Shown: positions 45,752-56,964, numbered from the stretch's first letter. The stretch: 64,000 bases of DNA from Jaapia argillacea MUCL 33604 (GCA_000697665.1 KL197742.1:335515-399514), one strand, 5' to 3'. Notes: generated by a model not told the origin, from the letters alone. A program made the numbers and translations.

Positions 45752-46822
45752 ATGCCACCACATGCTGTCTCAAACGACGTGAAGGCACGGATCCCGGTCC
45801 TTTACTTCGAGCAAGCCCTTTCCATACAGGATATCTGCAAATACCTAGGTGTACGAAAGTCCCTTGTCTACAAAACTCTCCAATATCATCGTGACTTCGG
45901 GGTTTCAGTCAACCCACATTCGCGCCCATGCGGAAGGCTTCGAGTCCTTACTCCCACTGACTTGACCTTCATACGCAGAGTCCTGTCTCGTCGCCACTGC
46001 ACCTACCTCGACGAGATCCAGCTTCAGCTTGCAGTCCACCGAAACGTCCATGTTTCCATCCCTACCTTGGTCTGCACCCTTCGTCGTATGCAGTTCTCGA
46101 GCAAGAAGGTGTCTGTGAAGGCACTTGAGTGGAATGACAAACTCCGAGCCCACTACATGAACATGATTGCTCGCATAGCACCTGACCCAGAGATGTTGAT
46201 GTTTGCGGATGAGGCCGCAAAGGATGAGAGAACTCTGAGTAGAAGAAAAGGGTGGTCTTTGATTGGAAGTAGATGTGTGCAGAGACGAGTTTTCGTTCGT
46301 GGCCAGCGATATTCGATTCTTCCATTGCTTACACTTGACGGGATCATCACCTACGACATCATCAAGGGTCCTGTGACTTCAGAGCGATTCCTGGTGTTCT
46401 TGCGTGAGTTCGTGGTACGTTTGGCAGTTCAGTTTCTATGTATGTATTTCAGAGCTGAGATACACTCAGCTTCCATTCACAAACCCTTACCCTGGACCAA
46501 GGAGTGTTCTTGTCCTGGACAACTGCAGTATACACCACAACGAAGAGATTCGCAAGCTTGTTGAAGATGAAGCGAGTGAGTTTGAAATCATCATTTGTTG
46601 AGATTTCCGCCCACTCATATTGCGGAGCCATCAGAGTGCAAGCTGGTTTTCTTGCCCCCATATTCCCCTGATTATAACCCTATTGAGCAGGCTTTCTCGG
46701 CTGTGAAAGCCTGGCTACGTCGACACTGGCAGAACAATTCTGTTTTTTCCCTCTGTGAAGCTTGCGAAACGATCACGTTCAATAAAGCGGCAGGATATTT
46801 CCGTGCATCTGGATACACTTAG
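45752..46822 (+). CDS. Tc1/mariner-type DDE transposase
   Basis: Join 45752-46414, 46470-46575, 46635-46822 gives 318 residues with both introns in phase. The N-terminal helix-turn-helix (IPVLYFEQALSIQDICKYLG, VRKSLVYKTLQ) binds ends in relatives; a second HTH-like part follows (LTFIRRVLSRRHCTYLDEIQ). Catalytic positions: first Asp in LMFADEAAKDER, second in VLVLDNCSIHH, Glu in PPYSPDYNPIEQAFSAVK; this is the DDE_3 superfamily pattern. The frame is intact, so activity is possible. The protein ends YFRASGYT. Convergent with the SAM-like gene. Confidence 0.92.
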
Positions 46823-46869
46823 CTACAGATAGGTTGTACATAGACGTGCTTCATGATAATATTGAATCC

Positions 46870-48463
46870 CTACTCATTCTCTCGTTCCATCTCTTCAGCA
46901 ACTGTGAATGGAGGGGCCCGAAAACCCTTTGGAATCGGGACCATCTCACCTAGAGCATCATTGAAGTAAAAGACTTCAAATTCGGTATTGAGCGAGCGAC
47001 CTCTCTCCAAGGGACCCCCCCACTCCCCTGCAAGGCCTCCATCGATAAATTGTCGCTCGTAATGGATGTGTTTGGGAGGATGAGCACCATCTGTAGCATT
47101 CTCATCATCCCCTCGCTTTCACTTAGCATCCGGACCATTCCACCACTTGAGACTATGCTTCTTCAACCTCACGACATCGCCAAGTGAGATACCAAGAGCC
47201 ATCAGAGTGGCATTATCAATCTCGTGGAGAATATCAGGGCCCATGCCTTCGTTGCGCAACTGCGACTCAAACGAAAGAGCACTTTGGACCCCAACCTTCT
47301 CCTGTGCATATCGGAGGAAGCGCGGGAGATGGGATGGGCTGAGAACAGGTGGAGAAGATGGTATCTCATTTGATGCCGCTCGCCGGGTAGGTGTGAGAGG
47401 AGTGATGAGAGGGATAGGTGCCGGGGTCAGGCTGGAGAACAGGGTTTGCATCGATGACATGATAGTCGCAAAGTGTCCGAGGTCGCTCGAACCTGATTGG
47501 GGCTTTGGCTGCTGCCGGCGCGGATCCAATACAGCCTTGCAAGCCTTGGGATCAAGACTTGTCACGTTCAGTGGATAATCAAGCGTTACAAGGCCCTCAT
47601 CCTACAGTGAAGTTGTAATTGTAATCAGTCAACGCCTCAATTTCCACATAAGGAAGAGCACCTACCAATGCAGCCGACCACGCCAGGATTGCTGGAGGTG
47701 TAAGGTTCTGGACTGTTCCATCTGCGTGGATGTAGGTGAATCCTCCGCTGTCGTCTGAATACTTCTTCTCGATCTTGATGCGCCACCGGGCAAGGCGTTG
47801 GTCAAGACCCGAAAGTGGGCTGATATCAGAAGCCTACTCACACCTCAGATCAGGCATAACTGAATGAGCTGGCGAACAACTTACCTCCTCATTCTCGTCA
47901 CCTGATCCATCATCACTGTCAGGGCCGGATGCCTATTCAGAACCAAAAAACTGAGTTCATTCTTGAACATAATGGAGCTTGAACTTACCCGGACAGTACA
48001 TCTCTTCTTCACATTATCCATGTCCACCGTGATGATCACAACCTTCTCGGAACACTCATTCGCTTCCAAAAACTCCAACATCCCTTGGTATTCTTCAACC
48101 TTCTCGACATCAAGGGCAGCAGTTTTTCTGTAAATAAAGCTTGTCGTCGAATACAGTTGCGTCACGTGTAACAGACACATACGCTTTCCTGGGAGGGCAG
48201 CACCACTTGAACCTGAATGGCTTTCTCGCGGAGACACGATACTTGCTTTCGTCGTGGGCTGTCAGAAAAGCCTCGAGGAACTTGACGAAATTGTCGTTAT
48301 TGGCTTTGAACCGGAATTCCTTAGACTTCGACTCTCGCTTGGTAGACTTCTTCCCAGCTGCCGTGAGCGTCGGAACAGTGTATTGCAGTAGGGCGGAGAA
48401 AGTGAGCGTAACTCCGTCTTCAGCCTCCGGAGAGGCGGCTTGGGCAGCGATGTTTGTCGACAT
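46870..48463 (-). CDS. SAM-like accessory protein of the Tc1/mariner-type element, with an in-frame TGA
   Basis: Unknown function; a family common in mushroom genomes. Minus start at 48461-48463 (MSTNIAAQAASPEAEDGVTL). Exons 48183-48463, 47989-48127 and 47885-47932 are in phase; then ASDISPLSGLDQRLARW, IEKKYSDDSGGFTYIHADG, and a last exon with LPRFLRYAQEKVGVQ, GMGPDILHEIDNATLMALGI and DVVRLKKHSLKWWNGPDAK. The latter part looks like a SAM helical domain. A TGA at 47119-47121 follows GPDAK, but the frame stays open for 82 more codons (KRGDDENATDG, HYERQFIDGGLAGEWGGPLE, FYFNDALGEMVPIPKGFRAP) to TAG at 46870-46872. The TGA is one C-to-T change from CGA, so a nonsense mutation is likely. The early part resembles a basidiomycete unknown (RKPFRFKWCCPP). 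Confidence 0.75.
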
Positions 48464-48644
48464 TCTTATCAAAGTAGCAGGAGAGGTCCGATAGTATGGG
48501 AAACGAAAGACCTTGGAAAAGCCATAGTTTTCGTCTGAAAGTCTTCTCAAGCCTGGGTATTGTGGAGCACCGGACGGGACATTCGCCGGTCGATGACGAG
48601 TTGGGCTTCCTTCGGTGGCTGAGAGGAGTTGGATATTTGGTTGT

Positions 48645-48671
48645 CTTTCCGCATCAATATGAAAGGCGCTG
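48645..48671 (-). repeat. Right TIR of Tc1/mariner-type element
   Basis: 27 bp, one mismatch to the reverse complement of 45581-45607; followed by TA. Confidence 0.88.
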
Positions 48672-48673
48672 TA

Positions 48674-49798
48674 ATAAGTGGTGATTGATATAGATGGTTG
48701 CACACGTGTCTGACAGTTTACACCAATCACTGATCGTGACCTCTATAGAAAGGCAAGCTTCTTGTGGGTTATACTTACACGACGAGCTTATGCATCGAGA
48801 GTGGCTACGGCTGCTGAGGGTTGCTGTAAGCCAGACAACCGTTCCGTCGACGCCGAATATCACCCACCCGTACCTCCATATACAGAACATTGCTCGTCTA
48901 TGAATTCTGTGTATGAGAGACGCCGTAACAAGTCTGACCCGTACCTTGCTCTGACTGCTTGTTCCGAAGACAATGCGATGAACGTTTATGCTACGCTCCC
49001 ATCACTCGATCGACCAACTCGTGTGGTACTTCACGAAACCTTGATGCACGCCGGACGAGATACCTGGCCAATACCCGGCTCTTGCGATTGTCCGAGACAC
49101 TTTAGTAAGTCTAAGTACGGGACCACAATATTGCCTCATAGACCCCACATGGTTCGCACCTGTCCACTTTAATCTTTCTCTACAGACGTTCCGACTGTGT
49201 AGTCTGCTTTGTGACTACGTATAGAAAACCGTGGTCGGGCTCTTAGACTGTAGACTTCACCTGCCGCCCCGACAAGGATCTCTTGAACTTTGATAATGAG
49301 GACATTGTCCGCAAGGTGAGTCGCTAGGGGCAAGGGGCGCACCATCGGATCGTTGAGTGATACGCATCAAGGCGATGCATATCCTACCAATCGCTCAATG
49401 GGGATGAGAAATCCGACCCTTGAGTTAGAGCACCAAGGTGTCGGTTGATGAGGTGGTGAAGCGGCGCTTATCAATCGTTGGGTTGCTCATCGCATGCAGT
49501 GATATGCATCAAGGCGGTGTACGGTGGCGTGCTTTGATTGCGGAAGCTTGAAGTCAATCGTTGTTAGAGATCTGTCGATGGAGCGACGAGTATGGGCAAG
49601 CAGCAATTGTGAACGCTCGGGGCACCAGTTCTTCCGAACACCGAAACTCTGGAGATCTTTGTTTCCTCGGTGATCCCGATGAGAGCGTCGTACGGATACA
49701 CAGAAACGAAAGGCTATCATAGATTCCAACACATACCTAAGCATACATCGTCGGCCAAGGAAGTCATGGTACACGATTTTCAATCACCGTCGTAGAGC
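48674..49798. other. Intergenic
   Basis: About 1.1 kb, no recognised gene. A 136-codon plus frame (48762-49172) has no known relatives. Two imperfect direct repeats (GTGATACGCATCAAGGCGATG near 49359 and GTGATATGCATCAAGGCGGTG near 49499) lie ~140 bp apart. Confidence 0.45.
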
Positions 49799-52177
49799 TC
49801 ACAGCGCGATCGGCATGTCAAAGTTAACGGGCCCAACACCGGCTTTGTTGTCAATCGGTAGACGTTCACGCTCAAGCCAAACGGGGAACCCTCCGACCGT
49901 GTAGCCTTCGTGCTTGGAGACGAAACCCAACTTCTGCCAGTAACGGATCATGTCCGTGCTTCCTGGGTAATACTCCGAAGGATCTGTAGTGGCTGATCAA
50001 AACGGACGGACCTGCCGCAAAATTTCTCCCAACTTACAGTCTGGAGTGACGCGAGTACCACGATCCCACTGCTTCCTCTTGTCTGCTATCATCCTGACGA
50101 ATTCATCATCCGACAATTGAGGGGACGCCCTCCAGTTCATAATATTGATAGCATCGTCAGGTCGAGCCGACGGCCACCTATGGAAGACGATTAAAATGTC
50201 TGTCTTGCGTCGAGAAACAGGCGGCTTACCAATGAGTGTTGCAAAGATCGAAGTCGCTTTGCCAGGGGAGACTGAGTCCCCTGGAGAGGTGGCCGGGCTT
50301 CACGGACTTGTAATCGATTCGGAACGGTGGTTCAGGGTATGGAGGAAGGACTTCGATCTGCTGAATGTTGTATGGGCCAGGTAGGATATAAATACTTGGA
50401 TCCTTGGCTAGCCAATATACTTCAATCCCAGGATAAAGTGGATCCCCGGTGGTATGTTCGAGAGCAGCACGTGTCAAGAATGCAGGCTGACGCGAAATGG
50501 GAACATCCTCAATCTTCGTGTATTTCTTCCACGGAGGGTCGTCTGCCTTGAAATTTCCCTGCCTCCACTTCTCAAATCGAGAGTACTGCAATCCCGTTAG
50601 GGCGGAAAACCTCCTAATAGGCTCGCCAGGTCTAAGTGGCTGGCCAGGCTCGATTGCGTCGCCACTGTTCCTCGCCTTCAGGTGGGCGCATATATTTAGA
50701 TCTGAAGTCACTCACTCGTCGCCGGAGAGACGGGGCATGAATTTCGTCGACGCTTCCGTTTTGTCTTCGTAATTTGGTTTTCTCAATCGTCCAAAGATGA
50801 ATTCGCGCAGGATGCGGCGTTTCTGAACATCAGGAGACGTTGGGGAGCCTGTCTCGGGTTGGGCCAGGTCCTTCTGCAATGGCAGGAAATTCCCCTTGCC
50901 CGCAGGGCCTAAGAAATGATGGTCAGATTTGCTTTGCTGGACCAAGGGAAAGGAACTTACCATGACCTTGATAAGCCTTCTCGTTGACCCAAGATAGGCC
51001 GTACGTCCCATAAAGCACTGGCCAGATATCTTCATAAAACTGTGTGCCGGTGTGGTCTTTCCAACCACTAGCCGTTTGGTAAATATCTTCGATAATGTCG
51101 TAGAGGCTCGTAGGCGAGTTGATGCCCCAGGCAAACTTGGGAGGAGCTGACATTACGGTTGCTTTCTCCTTCGCTTGGAAATGTAATCCTTTGATTCTGA
51201 ATATGTGGCCCTGTCAGTTCAATATACAGGGTTAGGGTAAAATGCTTTACCCTTGATCGTCTCTACCAGTGTGGCCAAACCCGGAAAAGGTCACGGTGGC
51301 ATCGACCCATCCGTCGCACACATCATCGACCCAATCAATACTGTCGAACTCCGACACGATATCTGGCTGGTAATGGGGCTGGTCGGGATTCGAAATGCAA
51401 CGTGAATATCCCGCTCCAGCTATGAACACGAGACACCCTCGCTCGTCTGTGCGGAGCTCCCCGAGGTTAACTTCAGTGGGCGTGTCCCTGGACCCGTAGA
51501 AGTCACCAGTCAGCTTCACCGTTGGGACAATTTGAAGAACGTCTCTACGAGGGTCCGCGATGATAGTTTTGACGCCGGGGTCGACAATCAGTCGATCACG
51601 GCCATCTAGATCTGGCTGAGGCAGACATCAGAGGCGGAACGTAAAATGATGTTTAAGATACGCACGACATCGGGTTGGACGTCGGGATTACGACGGGCTT
51701 CTGTTGGCGTTTTGTACTTTCCTAATAAGAGTAGAGATTGGCTCAAGGGAAGGGTATCGGAACGGCAGCAAGGAGTGCGTACCCTTGAACTCGGTAAACG
51801 ATCCCTTGGAGTTGACGACGTGAACCTTCCAGGCGATACTGAAGCCATTCGCTGTTGTAACTTCACCAAGAATCTTGCCGCTGGCGTTGTACGCATACAC
51901 GTGGAAACGGATAGCCTGAAAGGCCATGTCAAACTAAGAAGGTGTAGTATGGAGTCAAAATTACCTGTCGCTTGATACGGTTCATTTCGTCTCTGAAGTT
52001 ACCCTGAAGTTCAGGGGGGACGTCCTCGACGCCAGGGATTTCGGGAGGCATGAAGAACTTGATGTCGCCATCATCCACGCCAGCCTCGAGATCGAAACCT
52101 GAGTCACCAACTCGAGCGACCCCGATGGGTGGAAAGATCTTGACGCTGGCAACGTCGAAGGGGTTGAAAGTTTCCAT
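49799..52177 (-). CDS. LodA-like protein (L-lysine epsilon-oxidase / glycine oxidase family)
   Basis: Bacterial LodA and GoxA oxidise amino acids with a cysteine-tryptophylquinone (CTQ) cofactor. Start ATG 52175-52177: METFNPFDVASVKIFPPIGV then ARVGDS, PPEIPGVEDVPPELQ, RIKRQAIRFHVYAYNASGKI, VTTANGFSIAWKVHVVNSKG, DLDGRDRLIVDPGVKTI, LGELRTDERGCLVFIAGAG, DDVCDGWVDATV, ILREFIFGRLRKP, FSALTGLQYSRFEKW, AALEHTTGDPLYPGIEVYWL, LSLPWQSDFDLCNTHWWPSA and RPDD, EYYPGSTDMIRYWQKLGFV and the end NFDMPIAL. These blocks match LodA in order. In remembered LodA-like sequences a Cys stands before GG in the PGIE motif; here Thr-Thr stands there, while the PWQ/WWP region is kept. About ten exons. Neighbours: ferritin-like and LodB-like genes. 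Confidence 0.88.
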
Positions 52178-53261
52178 GAAGGATGTAAGGATCAACGCAC
52201 GATAAGTTGGTAAATACTTATATGTCGCGTCGTGACAAGGTTTGTGGATCTCAACACATGGAACCAATGGAGGAGCAGGGAGTTAACACGTCGCCGCGAA
52301 GGGGGGTTTGAAAGAAAGGAGCTTCTAAGATGCTCAGGTGGGGTCCATCGTCCTTCTACTTGAATTGTCGAGATATTCGGGGATCCGTTTTTTCCGACTT
52401 GATCAAGCCAATGGCATCAGGGAACCTTGAACTCGACAGCACCCTCAAACGTTCCTCCAACTATCGCCACACATGACGGGGTCGTGGTTACGTCTGGGCT
52501 GCAACTATAGGACGCTAGAGGGGATAGACGATGATTGTGCGGGCCACTACCATCCCTGTTAACCATCTCTTGGGCGCCAGTAGTGGAGACTAGAGTCACA
52601 TGAGGTTTAGACTCGACAACGTGTATTGCAGACAAATCCCAGTTACTATTGGTTGAACCGAATAGTGGCATCGGGGAGGTTTGTGCCAGGGGATAACGCT
52701 TCGACACGGGGTCCAGCTGATAAGCGGGGATTGGTAGAACGATGGTATGCGGAGAATCGGATGAATCAATTACATGAAGTAACGCTCCAGTTACTTTCCA
52801 ACTTGAAGGTGGAATCAAGGGCGAGCACACGAGGGACTTCCGAGTCTTGTTGATTCGCTGCTGAGATTCGTGATGATATTCTTGAACGACTAAGTATATG
52901 TTACGATTCTTCCACTGCCGCATGAAGCAAGATTGGAGGGATCGTCAAGGGTGCGTTTATCTGACAAGAGAAGCCTCATGTGATGCTGAGGGATTCGGAG
53001 GCAATCATTCGAAGAGTGGGAGATCCTTGTGGTTGACTGAACAGTCGTCGCAAGCGGAGCAGTGGCAATAATGTGGAAACTTTCCTTCGCCGGTCTACCT
53101 AGTCTCCGGTGACACGCTGCAAGTCGAATGGGGGCTTCGATTCAACTTACCCTCACTTCTGCTGGGACAGATAAAGATGAACTCTCGTCAATCGGGTCCC
53201 TTCATCTCCCCCTCCCCCACGATTCTTGCATTACCCCCTCCCTAACTGGCCGCGAAGCGCT
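52178..53261. other. Divergent intergenic, LodA-like / ferritin-like genes
   Basis: About 1.1 kb between two divergent start codons. A 168-codon minus frame (52417-52923, with HVTLVSTTGAQEMVNRDG) is unassigned and may be a small gene or exons of one. The rest should carry the promoters of both genes. Confidence 0.4.
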
Positions 53262-54772
53262 ATGACCGACGTCAACCCCATCCCCGCTGTTGCACCCGTT
53301 CTCGGCGCTGAATCCGGCTCAGACGCTGGTTTCGCTCCCACAGAAAAGGAAAAGATCATCTTTAAGCAAGGCCTCGTCCAAATGCTGGAGCAGGCCATTC
53401 GCGTTGAGCTCTCGACCATACCCGTTGGTTCACGCTTTCTCCTTTCGCGGGATTCGCCTCTGACATCTGATGTCTCCCAGTTGTACCTGTACTCTATGTA
53501 TAGTATCAAGCAAGATAACGGAGGCCCTGGTACCCAAGCTAGGGCTCAGATTGCAGGTACGCCTGACTAGATCGTGTCGCCACACCAAGGCTAATGACCT
53601 CAATTTCTTCAGTTGTCGTTCATCAAGAGATGCTCCATCTCGCGCTCGCAGGGAACCTCCTCACGGCAGTGGACGAGGGCCCGATCCTGTACGACGAGAG
53701 CGTTGTACCTAAATACGGACCGGGTTGCACGATCCTTTATTCAAAAATCCCACTTATTCTTGAGCGTTGTGAAAAGAGCAACCTCGAGTGCTTTATAAAG
53801 GTTCGTCCTTTCGCTCCTCAGGCTTGCCCGGTTCTCTGGCTTACCAATTTTCTTCCCACCAGATCGAAGCACCTTATGAGGCACCGCCCAAGCTAAGTGC
53901 CGAAGATGAGAGTGCTGACTTGGCACCACGCGGACGAGGAGAGATGAAAATCCAGTTGGGTGAATTGGAACAGTACAACAGTATCGGCGAATTTTATCGT
54001 GATCTGGAAAAGAGTGGGTCTTGTTTGCACTGGGAATATTTGCTTCCGTCCTGATTCTAGCGCAGAGATCAAGCAAACGGGGAGGTACATCCGCTTCCGC
54101 AATTACAACAAGCAATTCAGCGGCGTCGACTTTTTCGACGCCATGATGACCCGGGTGAAGAACCAAGACACTGCTTACACAGCTTTACAGACCATTATTG
54201 GACAAGGAGAGGGCGCTGTAGGGAATGAAGAGGCACACTACCAGATGTTCCTCGATCTCTATAGGAAGCGAACGGACTGGACGTGCTGGCCCGTCGTCGA
54301 GTCCCCTACGAATGAAATGTACAAGAACCATCCGTTGATACTGCAGGTAACCCTGGACCTACCTTGCTCCACTGGGATATTCGGTTTACTATCTCCACAG
54401 TTATCTCTCGCTTTCGATGCTGCTTATTGCTACCTCCTCACCACCATCGAGAAGACTTGGCAGGTAGAAGATCCCATCGTCCGCCGAAAGCTCATCGGTA
54501 ATAACCACGCCATCATGATCGATATCCTAAACCCGATCTCGAACATACTCGTGCAACAGGAGCTTAACGATGACAAGAAAGAAAACGCGGCCCCTACGTT
54601 CTCATTCTATCCCACACATGCCCATGGCGATACCGACCTTGCCGCCGAGGAGCTGCTGAAAGCAATTAAGGATCATCTAACGGCAGCCATGAAGTATGCG
54701 AGTGGAGATTTGAAGGAGGCCTTAATGGTTATCAGTCTTTCTGTTAACAGAATTCCTTGGCCCCAAAACTGA
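53262..54772 (+). CDS. Ferritin-like protein of the VioB/RebD (iminophenyl-pyruvate dimer synthase) type
   Basis: Six exons (53262-53423, 53481-53556, 53613-53800, 53863-54013, 54066-54346, 54401-54772) stay in phase and give 409 residues. The ferritin-like four-helix motif is clear: LVQMLEQAIRVELSTIPLYL and YSMYSIK, then VVVHQEMLHLALAGNLLTAV (E-x2-H), and later VGNEEAHYQMFLDLYRKRTD (E-x2-H). The C-terminal part has LSLAFDAAYCYLLTTIEKTW and PTHAHGDTDLAAEELLKAI. PF12902 members join two imine forms of aromatic amino acids in violacein, rebeccamycin and staurosporine pathways. Here the gene lies between LodA-like (divergent) and LodB-like (convergent) genes, which supports an amino-acid oxidation role; the substrate is unknown. 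Confidence 0.85.
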
Positions 54773-55065
54773 GGTAGTTAGAACGCAACTGTAGTTCTGT
54801 CGCTCTTGACCTAGTATCGAAACGAGATCGAAAGCCCTTGTACTCTTCGGCTGTACCTTGTACTGTACCTGTACCTCATTTGACATGCTACACATTTTAC
54901 TGCCCATACGTCTCACCTTTCATCGTCGATCCGGAGTCGTCTCAAATGCAGATGTGCAACAACTCGAGGGAGACTGCCAATACGACCCCTCATGTGAAGT
55001 TGTAAACGTGTGACAAACTCACGCAGATGTGAGTTGGGGCAGGAAACTCTTTGGTAAAATCGTAA

Positions 55066-56405
55066 CTACCTTCGAACCCTCCAGAAGTCTCCATCAAACC
55101 TCGTAACTTGTTCGTAGTAATACCTCTTCTCCTTCTCATACTTGGAGCGTACTTGCGAATAGACGTCAGTTATTTTGGAAGTCACATCCAGCTCGGTTCC
55201 ATGAAGATCCTGAGCCACAACATCACCAACGAGACTTCCCATCTTCAATGCAGTTATCATTCCTTGTGACGACAGTGGGTCAAATGCCATGGCAGCATCC
55301 CCCACCGCACACCACTTGAGAACGTCTGCCGCATCCAGGAACGGCTCCAAGTATGACGATCCGGCTGCGGTACACCTCGGCTGCCTGGCTTTAGCATCTA
55401 CGACCAGATCGTATTCTCCATCAGTTACTAAGGCGGAGATGTAGGTAGTTTGGTGGGATAAGAGATTCAAGAAACCATCCAGTTTCCGAGCGTCCCTCGA
55501 TGACGGATCGGTGTCATCTGTGTGGTAGACGACGACACGATGGTTGTTAGGAAGTTGGGACGAATACCACCACCCTGACTCGCTGGATTCGATTAAAGTG
55601 CGGTAGTCGCGATCCTGAGTAGTTGAGGGCGAAACAAAGAGGGCGTAAAACGCCAGAAGAGAGTCTGATTTCACTGTATTGGCACCCAGCTGAATTGAAC
55701 CTTAGCGGTGAAGTGGAAGCGCATGATTGCAAGGGACGAACCTTGTGAGCAAGGGAGGCTTTGCGACCGGAAGCATCGATGACCCAGCGTGCGGTGTAAA
55801 CCCTGGGTTCCTGCGAGTCGAGGTCCCTGGTAGTTATAGCCCAGCGCTCAGGGTTGCTCTGTCTCTCGATACTTGTGAAGGTACTCTTTGAAATGCCACT
55901 GGGTGCTTTCAATGTGCCAGCGACTGCGTCCCGCAAACTTTGATCGAATTTTGCACGATCGAGATGATACCCCATCCCGAAAGGATTCATTATGGCGTAG
56001 GTTTCCTCCAGTAGCGGTGCCCCCCAAGCCGAGGCGTTACCGGTGCACCTTTTGTGCAAGCCGTCAGAGATATCCTTGGAAAGGCGGGTAGGAATATCCG
56101 GCGAAAGATACGCCAGGATGCGTTTTGCATCAGCAGGTAGTGATTCTCCAATCTGAGGCGAACAGAAGTCAACGAGAAAGCAATGGTAGGGTAAAGGAAC
56201 CTGGCCCACCTTGAACGACGTAGGGTCTGCATCATCCAAGATAAGGACAGTTGCGTCCGGCTTGGAGCGAACTAGAGAAAGGGCTGTGGCACACCCAGCT
56301 GCTCCACCCCCTACGATTACGACTGTTATGGGTGAGCACAGTCAGATGGGAACGTGGGCAAAGAAGAGCTTGTGATTCACCGTCGAAAGACTGTGAGCTC
56401 TCCAT
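55066..56405 (-). CDS. LodB-like FAD-dependent oxidoreductase
   Basis: Flavoprotein of the halogenase/hydroxylase fold; bacterial LodB and GoxB are needed to form CTQ in their LodA partner. Four exons (56381-56405, 56201-56322, 55742-56152, 55066-55689) all in phase, 393 residues. The FAD-binding GxGxxG reads DVVIVGGGAAGCATALSLVR (residues 9-28). IGESLPADAKRILAYL and GMGYHLDRAKFDQSLRDAV follow, then WVIDASGRKASLAHK, and the second FAD motif KWCAVGDAAMAFDPLSSQGM (GD...DP..SQGM). No Lys motif of tryptophan halogenases is obvious. The C-terminus is EQVTRFDGDFWRVRR. It converges on the ferritin-like gene (293 bp between stops). Confidence 0.9.
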
Positions 56406-56964
56406 GGCCAGATCGCGGGTCGAAGTACAGCTCCTCGTGGGAAAGGTGCTACACATATCCGGTCCTTGGATTTCGGCAGTCCCCTGGCCTCATGTCTGCC
56501 GGTGCCAATCGTGAATCAGGGTCTAATCTTATACTAGAGAAGGATTGTCTGCTTCGGCTCATTCTTCGCTTGCGCTACCTCATACTCTTCCAATGCCGAA
56601 GGTTGGACATGGTTGCAGCTTTATGGGACAGATCGTCTTCGAAGTCGTACCCAGGCATGTCAAGAGTTTACAACCGGAGGATGCTGGGATCATAACATGC
56701 TCCAAACTGGTCTCTGAGGCATCGGTCACAAAATACACACCCCCTTGCAACACGTAAGGCTCAAAACCCCGACGAGGAAGTGATTCTGAGGTGTGACCCA
56801 CGACTCCACATGATTGTGACATGACGCGATTGCGCCCCGTAGGATGTGACAAGGGGATGGATTGATGGTAATCATGGTATGAAGGACGTTGCTACAGGAC
56901 AGATATCTTAGCAGCTGTCAGAGCGTCAACAGTGCAACAGTGGAAGAAGATTACTTACCCACAA
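56406..56964. other. Intergenic, LodB-like promoter side
   Basis: About 560 bp between the LodB-like start and the TBC gene stop. No gene recognised. Confidence 0.5.

Larger units (their letters stand above)
45581..48671. mobile_element. Tc1/mariner-type transposon carrying a second gene
   Basis: 3,091 bp bounded by 27-bp inverted repeats (45581-45607 and 48645-48671, one mismatch, starting CAGCGCCTTTC) and flanked by TA on both sides (45579-45580, 48672-48673), the Tc1/mariner target duplication. The left half holds a DDE transposase (plus); the right half a SAM-like protein gene (minus), tail to tail with 47 bp between stops. Classical Tc1/mariner elements carry only the transposase. The TIRs enclose both genes, so they move together, unless the right TIR belongs to a nested copy. 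Confidence 0.85.

Noticed and set aside
47147-47578. 143-codon plus frame
   Set aside because: Antisense of the SAM-like last exon.
48762-49172. 136-codon plus frame right of the Tc1/mariner-type element
   Set aside because: No relatives known, unusual composition, no clear start; not enough for a gene call.
55066-56405. Calling the flavoprotein a tryptophan halogenase
   Set aside because: The FAD motifs fit the wider fold, but I cannot see the halogenase lysine/WxWxIP motifs; the LodA-like neighbour favours LodB-like.
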